A program made the translations under genes and the position numbers. Positions 44,872 through 53,595 of a DNA stretch of 64,000 bases are shown here, in pieces. Every line of letters begins with the position of its first letter. Within the stretch, counting starts at the first letter, position 1. Location: positions 3,795,001-3,859,000 of the forward strand of contig NZ_CP111043.1 in NCBI RefSeq assembly GCF_026250525.1, read 5' to 3'. This DNA is from Chondrinema litorale (GTDB taxonomy: Bacteria > Bacteroidota > Bacteroidia > Cytophagales > Flammeovirgaceae). The notes beneath the pieces are model-generated. The model worked only from the letters and a program-made list of their open reading frames with translations, did no database searches and was not told where the DNA came from.

Positions 44872-45269
44872 ATAAATTTTGCTTTTAATTCTGGTGTCGG
44901 CATTCTGCAACTATCAGATTTCCCAAACCACTTATAGCGATTTTTTGCGATATAATTATAGATATGGTCTCTTAAAAACCGAGGAATAATTATAGCAATG
45001 TAAAGCATAGGAACTGGAAAGTTTAACTTTTTGCTAATCTGCAATGCTGCATCAGATTTTTGGTAAGTTTTCTCATTCTCAATAAGAATAATACTTTCAA
45101 GCTCAAGGTTCAAGTTGTGTGTCTCCAATAATTTCTGACCAGTTTCAGATTGGAGAGATGTAAACTTGAACCTGTTTTTTTTATCGTGATCTATTATAAA
45201 ATTAACACTTCCATTACATAGATTACAAACACCATCAAACAGAATGATAGAATAACTAGAATTATCCAC
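44868..45269 (-). CDS. DCC-family thiol-disulfide oxidoreductase-like protein (DUF393)
   Basis: A 133-residue protein with the thioredoxin-like DCC signature: 'FDGVCNLCNGSVNFIIDHD' (the D-x-x-C-x-x-C motif) at the N-terminus, 'FKFTSLQSETGQ', and a late 'RYKWFGKSDSCRMP'. The Cys pair could do dithiol-disulfide exchange. Actual substrates are unknown, and many homologs are linked to membrane or cytochrome biology only by context. It is on the opposite strand to the RAYT-like gene, with a 4-base overlap of the stop codons. It ends without a visible terminator. Confidence 0.88.
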   Translation of the reverse strand: MDNSSYSIILFDGVCNLCNGSVNFIIDHDKKNRFKFTSLQSETGQKLLETHNLNLELESIILIENEKTYQKSDAALQISKKLNFPVPMLYIAIIIPRFLRDHIYNYIAKNRYKWFGKSDSCRMPTPELKAKFI

Positions 45270-45340
45270 TATATATTTAAGACTGTTTATCTATATAAAA
45301 GAAAAGTGTCTGATAATGTTCACAGAAGTGTTTAAAAAAC

Positions 45341-45739
45341 TTAAGCTACCTTTTTACTGCTTTTTGATATATCCATAATTTCAATAGCAGTTTTTATATC
45401 AGGAACGACTTTATAAGGTACTACAGGTTTCTGAATTAGAAAAATAGCATTAAATATAGATCGCTGTATAGCATCAGGAATAACATGAACCGTCATTATA
45501 ATGACTTTCTTTATCAATTCCTTATTGTCAGTTATCCAATCTGCTTGAAGCTTTCTTAATTCAGAAGGAAGGTATGAAGCATAAGTAGTGTCTACGAGTA
45601 AATAAAGATCTTCACTATTTTTTACTAAAGAAGTAAGTTTCTCAAGGTAATTATTAAATTCTTCAGTAGTTGGTAAAATAGGACTAATCTTTACGTGAAG
45701 CGTATTTTTATCTAAGTAATTAAGCAGTGCAAAGTCCAT
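45341..45739 (-). CDS. Stand-alone STAS/SpoIIAA-like protein
   Basis: A 132-residue cytoplasmic protein without signal or membrane segments. The layout (strand 'TLHVKISP', helix 24-40, strand 'LYLLVDTTYASYLPS', helix 60-70, strand 'KKVIIMTV', helix 88-98, then 'VVPDIKTAIEIM') fits the SpoIIAA/STAS-like alpha/beta fold, with a short Asp-x-x-x-x-x-L-Pro-Ser motif. The same architecture occurs twice in the N-terminal half of the histidine kinase about 4 kb to the right, including 'LLLPS' or 'Asp-Met-Ser'. It may be a signalling partner or sensor module. No database family is claimed. Confidence 0.5.
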   Translation of the reverse strand: MDFALLNYLDKNTLHVKISPILPTTEEFNNYLEKLTSLVKNSEDLYLLVDTTYASYLPSELRKLQADWITDNKELIKKVIIMTVHVIPDAIQRSIFNAIFLIQKPVVPYKVVPDIKTAIEIMDISKSSKKVA

Positions 45740-46051
45740 GGTTTTGTTAATCTAAAAATTTACGTTAGTGTGTTAATTTTTGATTAGGAATTTTTTAAAC
45801 GCATAGATTATGAGGCAATATTTTATTATATGTTAGTAACGGAAATACGATATTAATTCAAGATCATTGTTTAAAGATAATGAAATAATTTTTTGAAGAG
45901 TTGTTTATTAAGGATTCTATTTTTAAAGTTGGCCAAGATTTAGTATAAAATTTTAAAAATATATAATAAATCAAATAATTAATTTTATTTTTTTACTACA
46001 AATAAATTCTGCGAAAAGTGTTGTTTAGATAAATATAACTGTGTTTGAGGA
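45740..46051. other. Intergenic stretch upstream of radA
   Basis: Very AT-rich divergent space between the STAS-like gene and radA. It must hold both promoters, but I could not identify a clear TTTG/TAnnTTTG pair. No repeat or RNA signature is evident. Confidence 0.3.
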
Positions 46052-47428
46052 ATGGCTAAAAAAAGTAAGACTGCATATTTCTGCCAAAATTGTGGCTATC
46101 AATCGCCAAAATATATGGGTAAATGTCCTTCTTGTCAAGAGTGGAATACCTTACAAGAAGAGTTAATTGTACCCGAGACCAATACAGGTAAGTGGAACCC
46201 GATGAAATCTGGCGATACTAAAATGAACAAGCCCAAAATTATCTCTGAGATAGAATCTGTTAACGAAAAAAGAATTAATACACAAGATACAGAACTAAAT
46301 AGGGTACTAGGTGGTGGAATTATGCCAGGAGCTGTTGTATTAATTGGTGGCGAGCCTGGTATAGGTAAGTCGACACTTATGTTAGAGTTGGCTCTTAGAT
46401 TAAAGCATTTTAAGATATTATATGTTTCTGGTGAAGAAAGTGCAGAGCAGATTAAATCAAGAGCTGATAGGCTGCCATTTAGTTCTGAGAAGTGCTTTGT
46501 TTTAACCGAAACAAATACCCAAAGTATCTTTCAGCAAGTTTCTGAAGTTGATCCGGAAATAATGGTTATCGATTCAATTCAAACTTTAGCGAGTAATAGA
46601 ATGGAATCGGCTGCAGGAAGTGTTTCCCAAGTAAGAGAGTGTACTGCAGAATTAATTCAATTTGCCAAAGAAACTTCCACACCTGTTTTTCTTATTGGTC
46701 ATATTACTAAAGACGGTGGCTTAGCTGGGCCTAAGGTACTAGAGCATATGGTAGACACTGTATTGCAATTTGAGGGAGACAGGCATATGAGTTATCGTGT
46801 GCTGAGAACCATAAAAAATAGATTTGGCTCAACATCTGAGATTGGTATTTATGAGATGAGAGCACAAGGATTAAGGCAGGTTACTAATCCATCTGAGATT
46901 CTTATTTCCCAAAGAGATTCTGATTTGAGTGGGATTTCAATTGGAGCTACTTTAGAGGGAAATCGGCCTCTTCTTGTTGAAATTCAATCATTGGTAAGTA
47001 CTGCCGCCTATGGTACACCTCAGAGAAGTTGTACAGGTTTTGATGCTAGAAGACTAAATATGTTATTGGCAGTTCTAGAAAAGAGGGGCGGCTTTCGATT
47101 GAGTTTATCTGATGTATTTTTAAATGTAACAGGGGGATTAAAAATAGAAGATCCGGCTATAGATTTAGCCGTTTGTGCTTCTGTAATTTCATCTGTTAAT
47201 GATGTGAATATAGATAATAAAATTGCTTTTACTGCCGAGGTTGGATTAGGTGGGGAGATTAGATCGGTTAACAGAATTGAAAACCGCGTGGCAGAAGCAG
47301 AAAAATTAGGATTTAATGAAATTTACATTTCTAAATTTGGGGTAAAGTCGCTTCCAGAAAATAAGTTTAAAATTAAAGTTACACCAATTGGTAAGTTGGA
47401 TGAACTTATTGAAAAACTATTTATATAA
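46052..47428 (+). CDS. radA: DNA repair protein RadA/Sms
   Basis: A 458-residue cytoplasmic RecA-like ATPase and branch-migration helicase in homologous recombination. The zinc finger has four Cys ('CQNCG' and 'CPSCQ', about 11-29), Walker A is 'GGEPGIGKST', the RadA-specific 'KNRFGSTSE' lies at about 257, and the C-terminal Lon-like (P-loop-distal) domain is full length. It is monocistronic and ends at a bidirectional terminator facing dnaK. Confidence 0.97.
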   Translation: MAKKSKTAYFCQNCGYQSPKYMGKCPSCQEWNTLQEELIVPETNTGKWNPMKSGDTKMNKPKIISEIESVNEKRINTQDTELNRVLGGGIMPGAVVLIGGEPGIGKSTLMLELALRLKHFKILYVSGEESAEQIKSRADRLPFSSEKCFVLTETNTQSIFQQVSEVDPEIMVIDSIQTLASNRMESAAGSVSQVRECTAELIQFAKETSTPVFLIGHITKDGGLAGPKVLEHMVDTVLQFEGDRHMSYRVLRTIKNRFGSTSEIGIYEMRAQGLRQVTNPSEILISQRDSDLSGISIGATLEGNRPLLVEIQSLVSTAAYGTPQRSCTGFDARRLNMLLAVLEKRGGFRLSLSDVFLNVTGGLKIEDPAIDLAVCASVISSVNDVNIDNKIAFTAEVGLGGEIRSVNRIENRVAEAEKLGFNEIYISKFGVKSLPENKFKIKVTPIGKLDELIEKLFI

Positions 47429-47430
47429 AA

Positions 47431-47457
47431 AAAAGCCACTCAATTCGAGTGGCTTTT
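47431..47457. terminator. Bidirectional terminator between radA and dnaK
   Basis: A perfect 11-bp stem (AAAAGCCACTC / GAGTGGCTTTT) with a 5-base loop and A/T runs on both sides. It can serve both converging transcripts. Confidence 0.92.
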
Positions 47458-47479
47458 TCACTATTTATGTTACGTGGAA

Positions 47480-49414
47480 TTATTTTTTGTCTTTGTCGTT
47501 CACTTCTTCGAACTCAACATCAGTAACATCTTCTTCTGGTTTGCTTTCTCCACCTGCATCAGCACCAGCATCTGCTTGAGGCCCTTCTTGAGCACCAGCA
47601 TCAGCACCTGGTTGTTGATACATTTCTTGTGAAGCAGCTTGCCATGCAGAGTTTAATGCTTCTAGAGAAGAGTCGATTCCATTGATATCTTTAGCTTCAT
47701 GTGCTTTTTTCAAGTCAGCAAGAGCTGTTTCGATAGCAGTTTTGTTTCCTTCAGAAAGCTTGTCACCATATTCTTTAAGCTGCTTTTCTGTTTGGAAAAT
47801 CATAGAATCAGCAGAGTTGATTTTTTCTATTTTCTCTTTTTCAGCTTTATCAGAATCCTCATTAGCTTTAGCTTCGTCTCTCATTTTTTGGATTTCATCC
47901 TCAGTTAATCCAGAAGAAGCTTCAATACGGATTTTTTGCTCTCTGTTAGTTCCTTTATCCAAGGCAGAAACATGAAGAATACCGTTAGCATCAATGTCGA
48001 ATGCAACCTCAATTTGAGGAACACCTCTTGGAGCTGGTGGAATTCCGTCTAGGTGGAAACGACCGATAGTTTTGTTGTCTTTTGCCATTGGACGCTCACC
48101 TTGAAGTACGTGAATTTCTACAGAGGGCTGGTTATCAGCAGCAGTAGAGAATACTTGCGACTTCTTAGTTGGAATAGTTGTATTTGACTCTATTAGTTTA
48201 GTAAATACACCACCCATAGTTTCGATACCTAATGAAAGTGGAGTTACGTCAAGTAATAATACGTCTTTTACTTCACCAGTAAGTACACCACCTTGAATTG
48301 CAGCACCAATTGCAACAACTTCGTCAGGGTTAACACCTCTTGATGGTTTTTTACCAAAGAATTTTTCAACCTCTTCTTGAATTCTTGGGATTCTAGTAGA
48401 ACCACCAACAAGAATTACTTCGTCGATATCTGAAGCAGACATACCAGCATCTTTCAATGCTAATTTACAAGGCTCCATAGTTCTTCTGAAAAGATCATCA
48501 CAAAGTTGCTCGAATTTAGCTCTTGATAAAGACCTTACAAGGTGTTTTGGAACTCCGTCAACAGGCATAATATATGGCAAGTTGATTTCAGTGCTGCTAG
48601 AGCTTGAAAGTTCTATTTTAGCTTTCTCAGCAGCTTCTTTTAATCTTTGAAGCGCCATTGGATCTTTTCTAAGATCAATTCCTTCGTCACTTAAGAACTC
48701 TTCTGCTAACCAGTTAATAATTTTTTGGTCAAAGTCATCACCACCTAAGTGAATATCACCATTGGTAGATTTTACTTCAAATACACCATCACCTAGTTCA
48801 AGAACTGAAATATCGAAAGTACCACCACCAAGGTCAAATACTGCGATTTTTTGATCTTGATCTTTTTTGTCGAGACCATATGCCAAAGATGCAGCAGTAG
48901 GTTCGTTTATAATTCTTTTTACAGTAAGACCTGCAATTTCACCAGCTTCTTTAGTTGCTTGTCTTTCAGCATCGTTAAAGTAAGCAGGTACAGTTACTAC
49001 AGCTTCTGTTACAGTAGTACCTAAGTAATCTTCTGCAGTTTGCTTCATTTTTTGAAGAACCATTGCAGAAATTTCTTGAGGTGTATATAATCTGTCACCA
49101 ATTTTAACTCTTGGTGTGTTATTGTTACCTTGTTCTACTTTATAAGATAGGGTTTGCATCTCATTTGAAACTTCTGAGAATTTCTTACCCATAAATCTTT
49201 TAATAGACATAATAGTATTAGTAGGGTTGGTAATTGCCTGTCTTTTTGCAGGGTCACCTACTTTTCTCTCTCCCTTACCGTTGTCTAGAAATGCAACTAT
49301 TGATGGAGTAGTTCTCCTTCCTTCACTGTTTGGAATTACTACTGGTTCATTACCTTCCATCACAGCAACGCATGAGTTAGTCGTACCTAAATCAATACCT
49401 ATAATTTTTCCCAT
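47480..49414 (-). CDS. dnaK: Chaperone Hsp70
   Basis: A 644-residue cytoplasmic Hsp70, the ATP-driven folding chaperone that works with DnaJ and GrpE. It begins 'GKIIGIDLGTTNSCVAVMEG' and keeps the other signatures 'DLGGGTFDIS' and 'VGGSTRIP', the linker 'VLLLDVTPLSLGI', the substrate-binding domain and an acidic tail ending near 'EEVNDKDKK'. Length and motifs are complete. dnaJ and grpE are not adjacent. Clustered TGTCA/TGACA half-sites lie 77-186 bases upstream; no CIRCE element is seen. Confidence 0.98.
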   Translation of the reverse strand: MGKIIGIDLGTTNSCVAVMEGNEPVVIPNSEGRRTTPSIVAFLDNGKGERKVGDPAKRQAITNPTNTIMSIKRFMGKKFSEVSNEMQTLSYKVEQGNNNTPRVKIGDRLYTPQEISAMVLQKMKQTAEDYLGTTVTEAVVTVPAYFNDAERQATKEAGEIAGLTVKRIINEPTAASLAYGLDKKDQDQKIAVFDLGGGTFDISVLELGDGVFEVKSTNGDIHLGGDDFDQKIINWLAEEFLSDEGIDLRKDPMALQRLKEAAEKAKIELSSSSSTEINLPYIMPVDGVPKHLVRSLSRAKFEQLCDDLFRRTMEPCKLALKDAGMSASDIDEVILVGGSTRIPRIQEEVEKFFGKKPSRGVNPDEVVAIGAAIQGGVLTGEVKDVLLLDVTPLSLGIETMGGVFTKLIESNTTIPTKKSQVFSTAADNQPSVEIHVLQGERPMAKDNKTIGRFHLDGIPPAPRGVPQIEVAFDIDANGILHVSALDKGTNREQKIRIEASSGLTEDEIQKMRDEAKANEDSDKAEKEKIEKINSADSMIFQTEKQLKEYGDKLSEGNKTAIETALADLKKAHEAKDINGIDSSLEALNSAWQAASQEMYQQPGADAGAQEGPQADAGADAGGESKPEEDVTDVEFEEVNDKDKK

Positions 49415-49490
49415 GATAATTTATATATTAATAATGTTCTGATTTTCTGTCTTAAGTCATTACTCAATGGTTATGCCAACAGATCTTTAA

Positions 49491-49600
49491 TGACATTATG
49501 TCACAAAATCACTGACACTTTATAGAAGAAAATATTTTGATTGAAAAAATAAATTGGTGATTGGTAAAAGTTGTCATAAAAAGAAAGTAACAACCTGTCA
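49491..49600. promoter_or_regulatory. Cluster of TGTCA/TGACA half-sites upstream of dnaK
   Basis: Five copies of the pentamer or its complement occur at 49491, 49499, 49513, 49572 and 49596. The first two form the dyad TGACA-TTA-TGTCA. This density is well above what AT-rich sequence would give by chance, so a heat-shock or stress regulator may bind here; a regulator cannot be named. Confidence 0.4.
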
Positions 49601-49631
49601 GTTTGTGTATGCAAAATAAACAGATTGTTAC
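49587..49631 (-). terminator. Probable terminator of the STAS-like/PAS histidine kinase gene
   Basis: GTAACAACCTG and CAGATTGTTAC form an 11-bp stem with one mismatch and a 23-base loop. On the minus strand it is followed by TTTCTTTTT. It overlaps one of the TGTCA half-sites. Confidence 0.5.
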
Positions 49632-49677
49632 TTTTTTGATGAAAAATGAAGGAAATAAGACGCTAATAATTGAATAA

Positions 49678-52053
49678 TCAGCTTTTAATTAAGTCACCTT
49701 CAGGAATTTTATTAGGGAAATTGATTGTGAAAGAACTGCCCTTGCCATAGACTGATTGCAAAGCAATTGAGCCATTTATCTTTTTTAATGATTCTTTTAA
49801 TATGTATAAACCGAGTCCCGATCCATTTTTTTCGGTATTAGCTCGGTAAAACATATCAAATATTTTTTCCTGATATTCTTCTTTAATTCCCTGACCATTG
49901 TCTTCTATTATAATCTCTGCACATGAAGAGTTTATATTGGCAGATATTTTAAAGAATGGATCACTTTTGTGTAGGTCAGCATATCTTATAGCATTAGAAA
50001 TCAAGTTGCTGAAAATGATTTTCAATCTGCTTTTGTCTCCATAAAGAGGCTCAACTTGATTAATTGATACATGTTTTTTGATTAGTTCAGCTTGTGACAT
50101 AAATTGAAAATCGCTAATAATATCATTAAAGAAACTATTGCAATCAATCTCCTCATATTTTACTTCTGTTCTTGAATTTCTTGATAGATGAATGATATCC
50201 TGAATAAAATTGTCTAGTTTTTTCACACTTTTTTCCTGTAAGTGCACATATTGTTTTATTGCAGCAGGATCTTGCTCTAGTTTCGAAATTTCAATTAATC
50301 CCATTAAAGAGGTTAGGGGAGCTCTTAAATCATGTGAAACACTGTAAACAAACTGGTCTAGTTCAGAATTAACTTTTTGTAATTCTTTATTATGGTTTTG
50401 TAATTGTCTTTCGAAGTTCTTTTGGGTGGTAATATCAAATGCTCTTACAGACACGCCTGTTATCTTGCCATCTTCGAATACTGGGAATAACCTAAATTCA
50501 TAAATTAATTCTAAGCCGTTAATTGATAGGTTTTCTACAAAAAATGGACTTCTGCCAGTTAATGCTACTTTAAACCATTTATTCCATTTATTTAATATAT
50601 TAGGAAAAATAGAAAGCTTTTCGTTTAGGTTTTCTCCAATATCAAAGTGTATGTTATATACATCTTTAATAAAATCATGAAAATTAGTATTTGCTTCGAT
50701 TAGGTTTTGCCTTCTATCAACTAAGAATATGAGCTTGTCAGAATTATTAATTATATTTCTTAAATTATTTTCTGTGTGAGTTAGTGCTTCGTTTTGTTCA
50801 TTTACTTTATTGCTTAATAATGTGTTTAGGTGCTTTTGCTCAGACATTATTTCATTTATATCGTTTTGCAAAATCCATGATGTTTCGAATAGATCATAGA
50901 ACTCATCATCAGGGTCAATACTAGGTTTAATTGGAGTAAAGTGTTTATTCCAGGTAATACTGCCAAAAACTTTAGTAAGCTCTGCAATTCTTCCTGTTTG
51001 CTTTTCTTTAACAGAATCTAACGATTTCTTAGTTTCTAGGTATTTTTCTTTCAGTTCTTGGTAACTGAGGTTATCAATATTTTCTTCCTGGTTTCCAACC
51101 GGAGTTTCTTCATTTAATCCCTCTGAATGTGCAATTGCCTCTTCAAAGCTGCTTACAACTTGAATTTGGGTCATAATTTCAGGATTAAAAAAGCTATAAA
51201 GTCTGAAAAGTGTTTTTGCGTAAGAAGGTAAAATACAATAGCACATTTTCCATTTCTTAGAAATTTTTAATGCTTCATATTCAAACGTTTTCCTCGCCTT
51301 TCTGCTAACATATTTAACCTCAGACATGTCAATAATTCCACACTCTGTACTGCCACCATTAAATTCTATAACCTTATGTAGAATTTTATATGTCTCTACA
51401 ATAGTGGTGTGATCTAAAACACCTTTAGATTTTGAATACACTATTTTATTGCTTAGTAAAGCAACACGGATAGCATATTTATCTTTTTTGCTTGAATAAG
51501 ACCACTCTGGAAATGTGATAGAGTTTTGTAATGAAGACCTGTTATTATTTAATTGATTATCAATCGATTTCTTCTTTATTATAGAGCAGTAACTGTTAAT
51601 GGTTTGGTCTGCAGAAGAATTGTCTTGATGCAAAGAGTAGCTCATACCTGTGATAAATGTGATAAACAACCGTGAAAGGATTAATACAGATTTTCGATGT
51701 TCGATGTAGGCTACGTGTTCAATATGACCGGCAGCAAATAGCTTTTGTATTTTATTTAAAAACTCTTTCCTTATTTTGAAAGAGGGAAGCAATAGTTGTC
51801 TGGAATCATATTTAACTATGAATGAAACATCTGGATTATATTTTAAAGCAATGCTCACAATATAATCCATAATACCGAACTCGCGCTTGAGATCAGTTAT
51901 TTCCATTTTTCCAGAACAATCTACTTTTAAGATGTTATTACCTGCATTTGAATAAATGCTGTAACAACTCTGATAGTTAGATGTAGTACTTTTATATAGT
52001 AAAGAATTAGCATTAAGTTCTTTATAAAATTCAGCAGGAAGTTCCTTATGCAT
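49678..52053 (-). CDS. Soluble sensor histidine kinase with two STAS-like modules and PAS
   Basis: A 791-residue cytoplasmic kinase with no membrane segment. Two STAS/SpoIIAA-like modules occupy about 28-140 and 190-310. A coiled coil (about 325-440) leads to a PAS-type domain (about 440-545). The kinase core has His574 in 'SVSHDLRAPLTSLMG', N box 'NLISNAIRYADL', 'EDNGQGI' and 'GSGLGLYILKESL'. No response regulator is in the operon. The input modules may let it sense a small molecule or bind a partner such as the stand-alone STAS-like protein encoded 4 kb away. Confidence 0.85.
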   Translation of the reverse strand: MHKELPAEFYKELNANSLLYKSTTSNYQSCYSIYSNAGNNILKVDCSGKMEITDLKREFGIMDYIVSIALKYNPDVSFIVKYDSRQLLLPSFKIRKEFLNKIQKLFAAGHIEHVAYIEHRKSVLILSRLFITFITGMSYSLHQDNSSADQTINSYCSIIKKKSIDNQLNNNRSSLQNSITFPEWSYSSKKDKYAIRVALLSNKIVYSKSKGVLDHTTIVETYKILHKVIEFNGGSTECGIIDMSEVKYVSRKARKTFEYEALKISKKWKMCYCILPSYAKTLFRLYSFFNPEIMTQIQVVSSFEEAIAHSEGLNEETPVGNQEENIDNLSYQELKEKYLETKKSLDSVKEKQTGRIAELTKVFGSITWNKHFTPIKPSIDPDDEFYDLFETSWILQNDINEIMSEQKHLNTLLSNKVNEQNEALTHTENNLRNIINNSDKLIFLVDRRQNLIEANTNFHDFIKDVYNIHFDIGENLNEKLSIFPNILNKWNKWFKVALTGRSPFFVENLSINGLELIYEFRLFPVFEDGKITGVSVRAFDITTQKNFERQLQNHNKELQKVNSELDQFVYSVSHDLRAPLTSLMGLIEISKLEQDPAAIKQYVHLQEKSVKKLDNFIQDIIHLSRNSRTEVKYEEIDCNSFFNDIISDFQFMSQAELIKKHVSINQVEPLYGDKSRLKIIFSNLISNAIRYADLHKSDPFFKISANINSSCAEIIIEDNGQGIKEEYQEKIFDMFYRANTEKNGSGLGLYILKESLKKINGSIALQSVYGKGSSFTINFPNKIPEGDLIKS

Positions 52054-52144
52054 GAAGTTTTATTTTATGTTTCTTACTTATATTAATGCAAGTGCAGTAC
52101 CTGTTTATTAGCGTATTAGCAAAAGTTTAGAAACATTTAAATAT

Positions 52145-52777
52145 TTAACTTTTAATTACATGTCTAAATTTGGTTAACTTTTCGGGTTGTAAAGAGAATT
52201 GAAGTAGCTCTGAGACCGATGCAAGGCATTTTATGTCAGTATCGGCTAATTTTTGGATATTATCTAAATTTATGCCACCTACCGCAACTAGTGTATGTAT
52301 AGATTTTTGAACAGCTTCTCTTATTCTTTCAGTACCCCATTCGGAGTGCGAATATTGTTTTGTAGATGTATGAAATACCGGGCCAGTGGCAATGTAATCT
52401 AATGGGAGTTGGTTTGTCTCTTTTATTAATTCAGGAAAATGTACAGAGCAGCCAATGACATAATTATCACCTAAAACTGCTCTCACTTTTAAAACTTCAC
52501 TATGGTTAGCTTCTAGATGTATACCATCTGCATCAGATGGTATAACTGCATTTATGCGATTAGAAATGATAAGCGGAACCTGATAGGGAGTTAATATTTC
52601 TTTAATTCTTTTAGCATTCTCAATAAATAGAGGCTCTTTAATAAGATCATCTCTGTATTGTATAACATCTATCCCGTTTTTAACGGCTGTCTCTATTATT
52701 GAAAAAAGGTCTTTATCTCCATATAAGACCGGATCGGTTAACAGATAAAGACCTTTAATTTTAGCTTTATTTTTCAA
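52145..52777 (-). CDS. ThiE/TenI-family protein, atypical active site
   Basis: A 210-residue TIM-barrel protein of the thiamine phosphate synthase / TenI superfamily. It has 'LYLLTDP', 'VIQYRDD' (40-44), 'DADGIHLEANH' (82-92), 'GCSVH', 'ATGPVFHTSTK' (130-140) and 'VAVGGI'. ThiE residues that bind Mg and pyrophosphate are altered by alignment: the Lys after Q-x-R is Asp44, the Asp of 'I-N-D' is Asn73, and the Asp of 'G-Q-E-D' is His92. It may thus be TenI-like (thiazole tautomerase) or catalyse something else. No other thiamine gene or TPP riboswitch lies nearby. Confidence 0.8.
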   Translation of the reverse strand: MKNKAKIKGLYLLTDPVLYGDKDLFSIIETAVKNGIDVIQYRDDLIKEPLFIENAKRIKEILTPYQVPLIISNRINAVIPSDADGIHLEANHSEVLKVRAVLGDNYVIGCSVHFPELIKETNQLPLDYIATGPVFHTSTKQYSHSEWGTERIREAVQKSIHTLVAVGGINLDNIQKLADTDIKCLASVSELLQFSLQPEKLTKFRHVIKS

Positions 52778-52792
52778 AATAATAATTACTTT

Positions 52793-53482
52793 TTATTCAA
52801 TACCTTCGTCTTTCAGATCTTCCAAATCATCTAGGTCGATATCATCCAAGGCATCTTTTAAATCATCCATGCTTACATTTCTGCCTTCTATTTGTACTAA
52901 AAATCTTTCGGCAACCATTACAGAAAGCTCACCACGTTTGTTATCAAACTGATATTTTTCAAAGCCTTTGTAACCGTTAATGGTAGTAGTTTTTTCATAC
53001 TCGGTATCGCTTTCTCTATCCACTTCGGCCATTAACCAACCAGCAGACATAAAACCACCTAAACCACCAGCAGACATAAAGCCCATATCTGTAATTGTAA
53101 TGTCGATTTTCTTATCTCCATCCTCGTACTTAGCTTCTGCTTTAGACATCTTAATGCCCATAGCTCCGCTTTTTTCACCTTCAGATTTGGTTTTGTCTAT
53201 ACCTGCCACATCATCAGGTAATAAGTCTTTAAGCACTCTAAAATCCACCGGTTCTACTTTACTCATGCCACTTTCTTCAACCGCTTTGGTCATTTCTTTC
53301 ATGGCTTCTTGCATAGCAGCAGCAGGATTTTCCTTTATTTTTTCTTCCATACTTTGTTCATCCTCAGGAGCTTCTTCTTCTGTGTATTCTTCAGAATCAT
53401 TTTCAGACGAACTGCCGCCACAACTCCAGCAAAGTGCCGAAATAGTTGTAATTAGAAATAAAAATTTAAGTGTTTTAATCAT
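52793..53482 (-). CDS. Acidic lipoprotein of unknown function
   Basis: A 229-residue lipoprotein with lipobox Cys-Trp-Ser-Cys (Cys21), preceded by a hydrophobic signal. Directly after the Cys come Gly-Gly-Ser-Ser-Ser and a Glu/Asp-rich tether (25-50), then an alpha/beta domain (about 75-225) with an 'ITITDMGFMSAGGLGGFMS' segment and an Asp/Glu-rich C-terminal tail. I do not recognise a family. It lies 15 bases upstream of the ThiE/TenI gene on the same strand, so the two are probably co-transcribed. Confidence 0.55.
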   Translation of the reverse strand: MIKTLKFLFLITTISALCWSCGGSSSENDSEEYTEEEAPEDEQSMEEKIKENPAAAMQEAMKEMTKAVEESGMSKVEPVDFRVLKDLLPDDVAGIDKTKSEGEKSGAMGIKMSKAEAKYEDGDKKIDITITDMGFMSAGGLGGFMSAGWLMAEVDRESDTEYEKTTTINGYKGFEKYQFDNKRGELSVMVAERFLVQIEGRNVSMDDLKDALDDIDLDDLEDLKDEGIE

Positions 53483-53595
53483 CTCTTTGTGTTTGTTTTA
53501 ACTTCAACAAGTTAGTTACTTAATAAACTAATTAGTAAACATCTTTGAGGGTTTATTACTTAAATTTATTGATAATTTGGATGATTTAGTAAAAT

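Noticed and set aside
44100..45000. REP-like palindromes around the RAYT-like gene
   Set aside because: I looked for paired inverted repeats on both sides and found none.
49415..49677. CIRCE element upstream of dnaK
   Set aside because: No TTAGCACTC-N9-GAGTGCTAA-like repeat is present.
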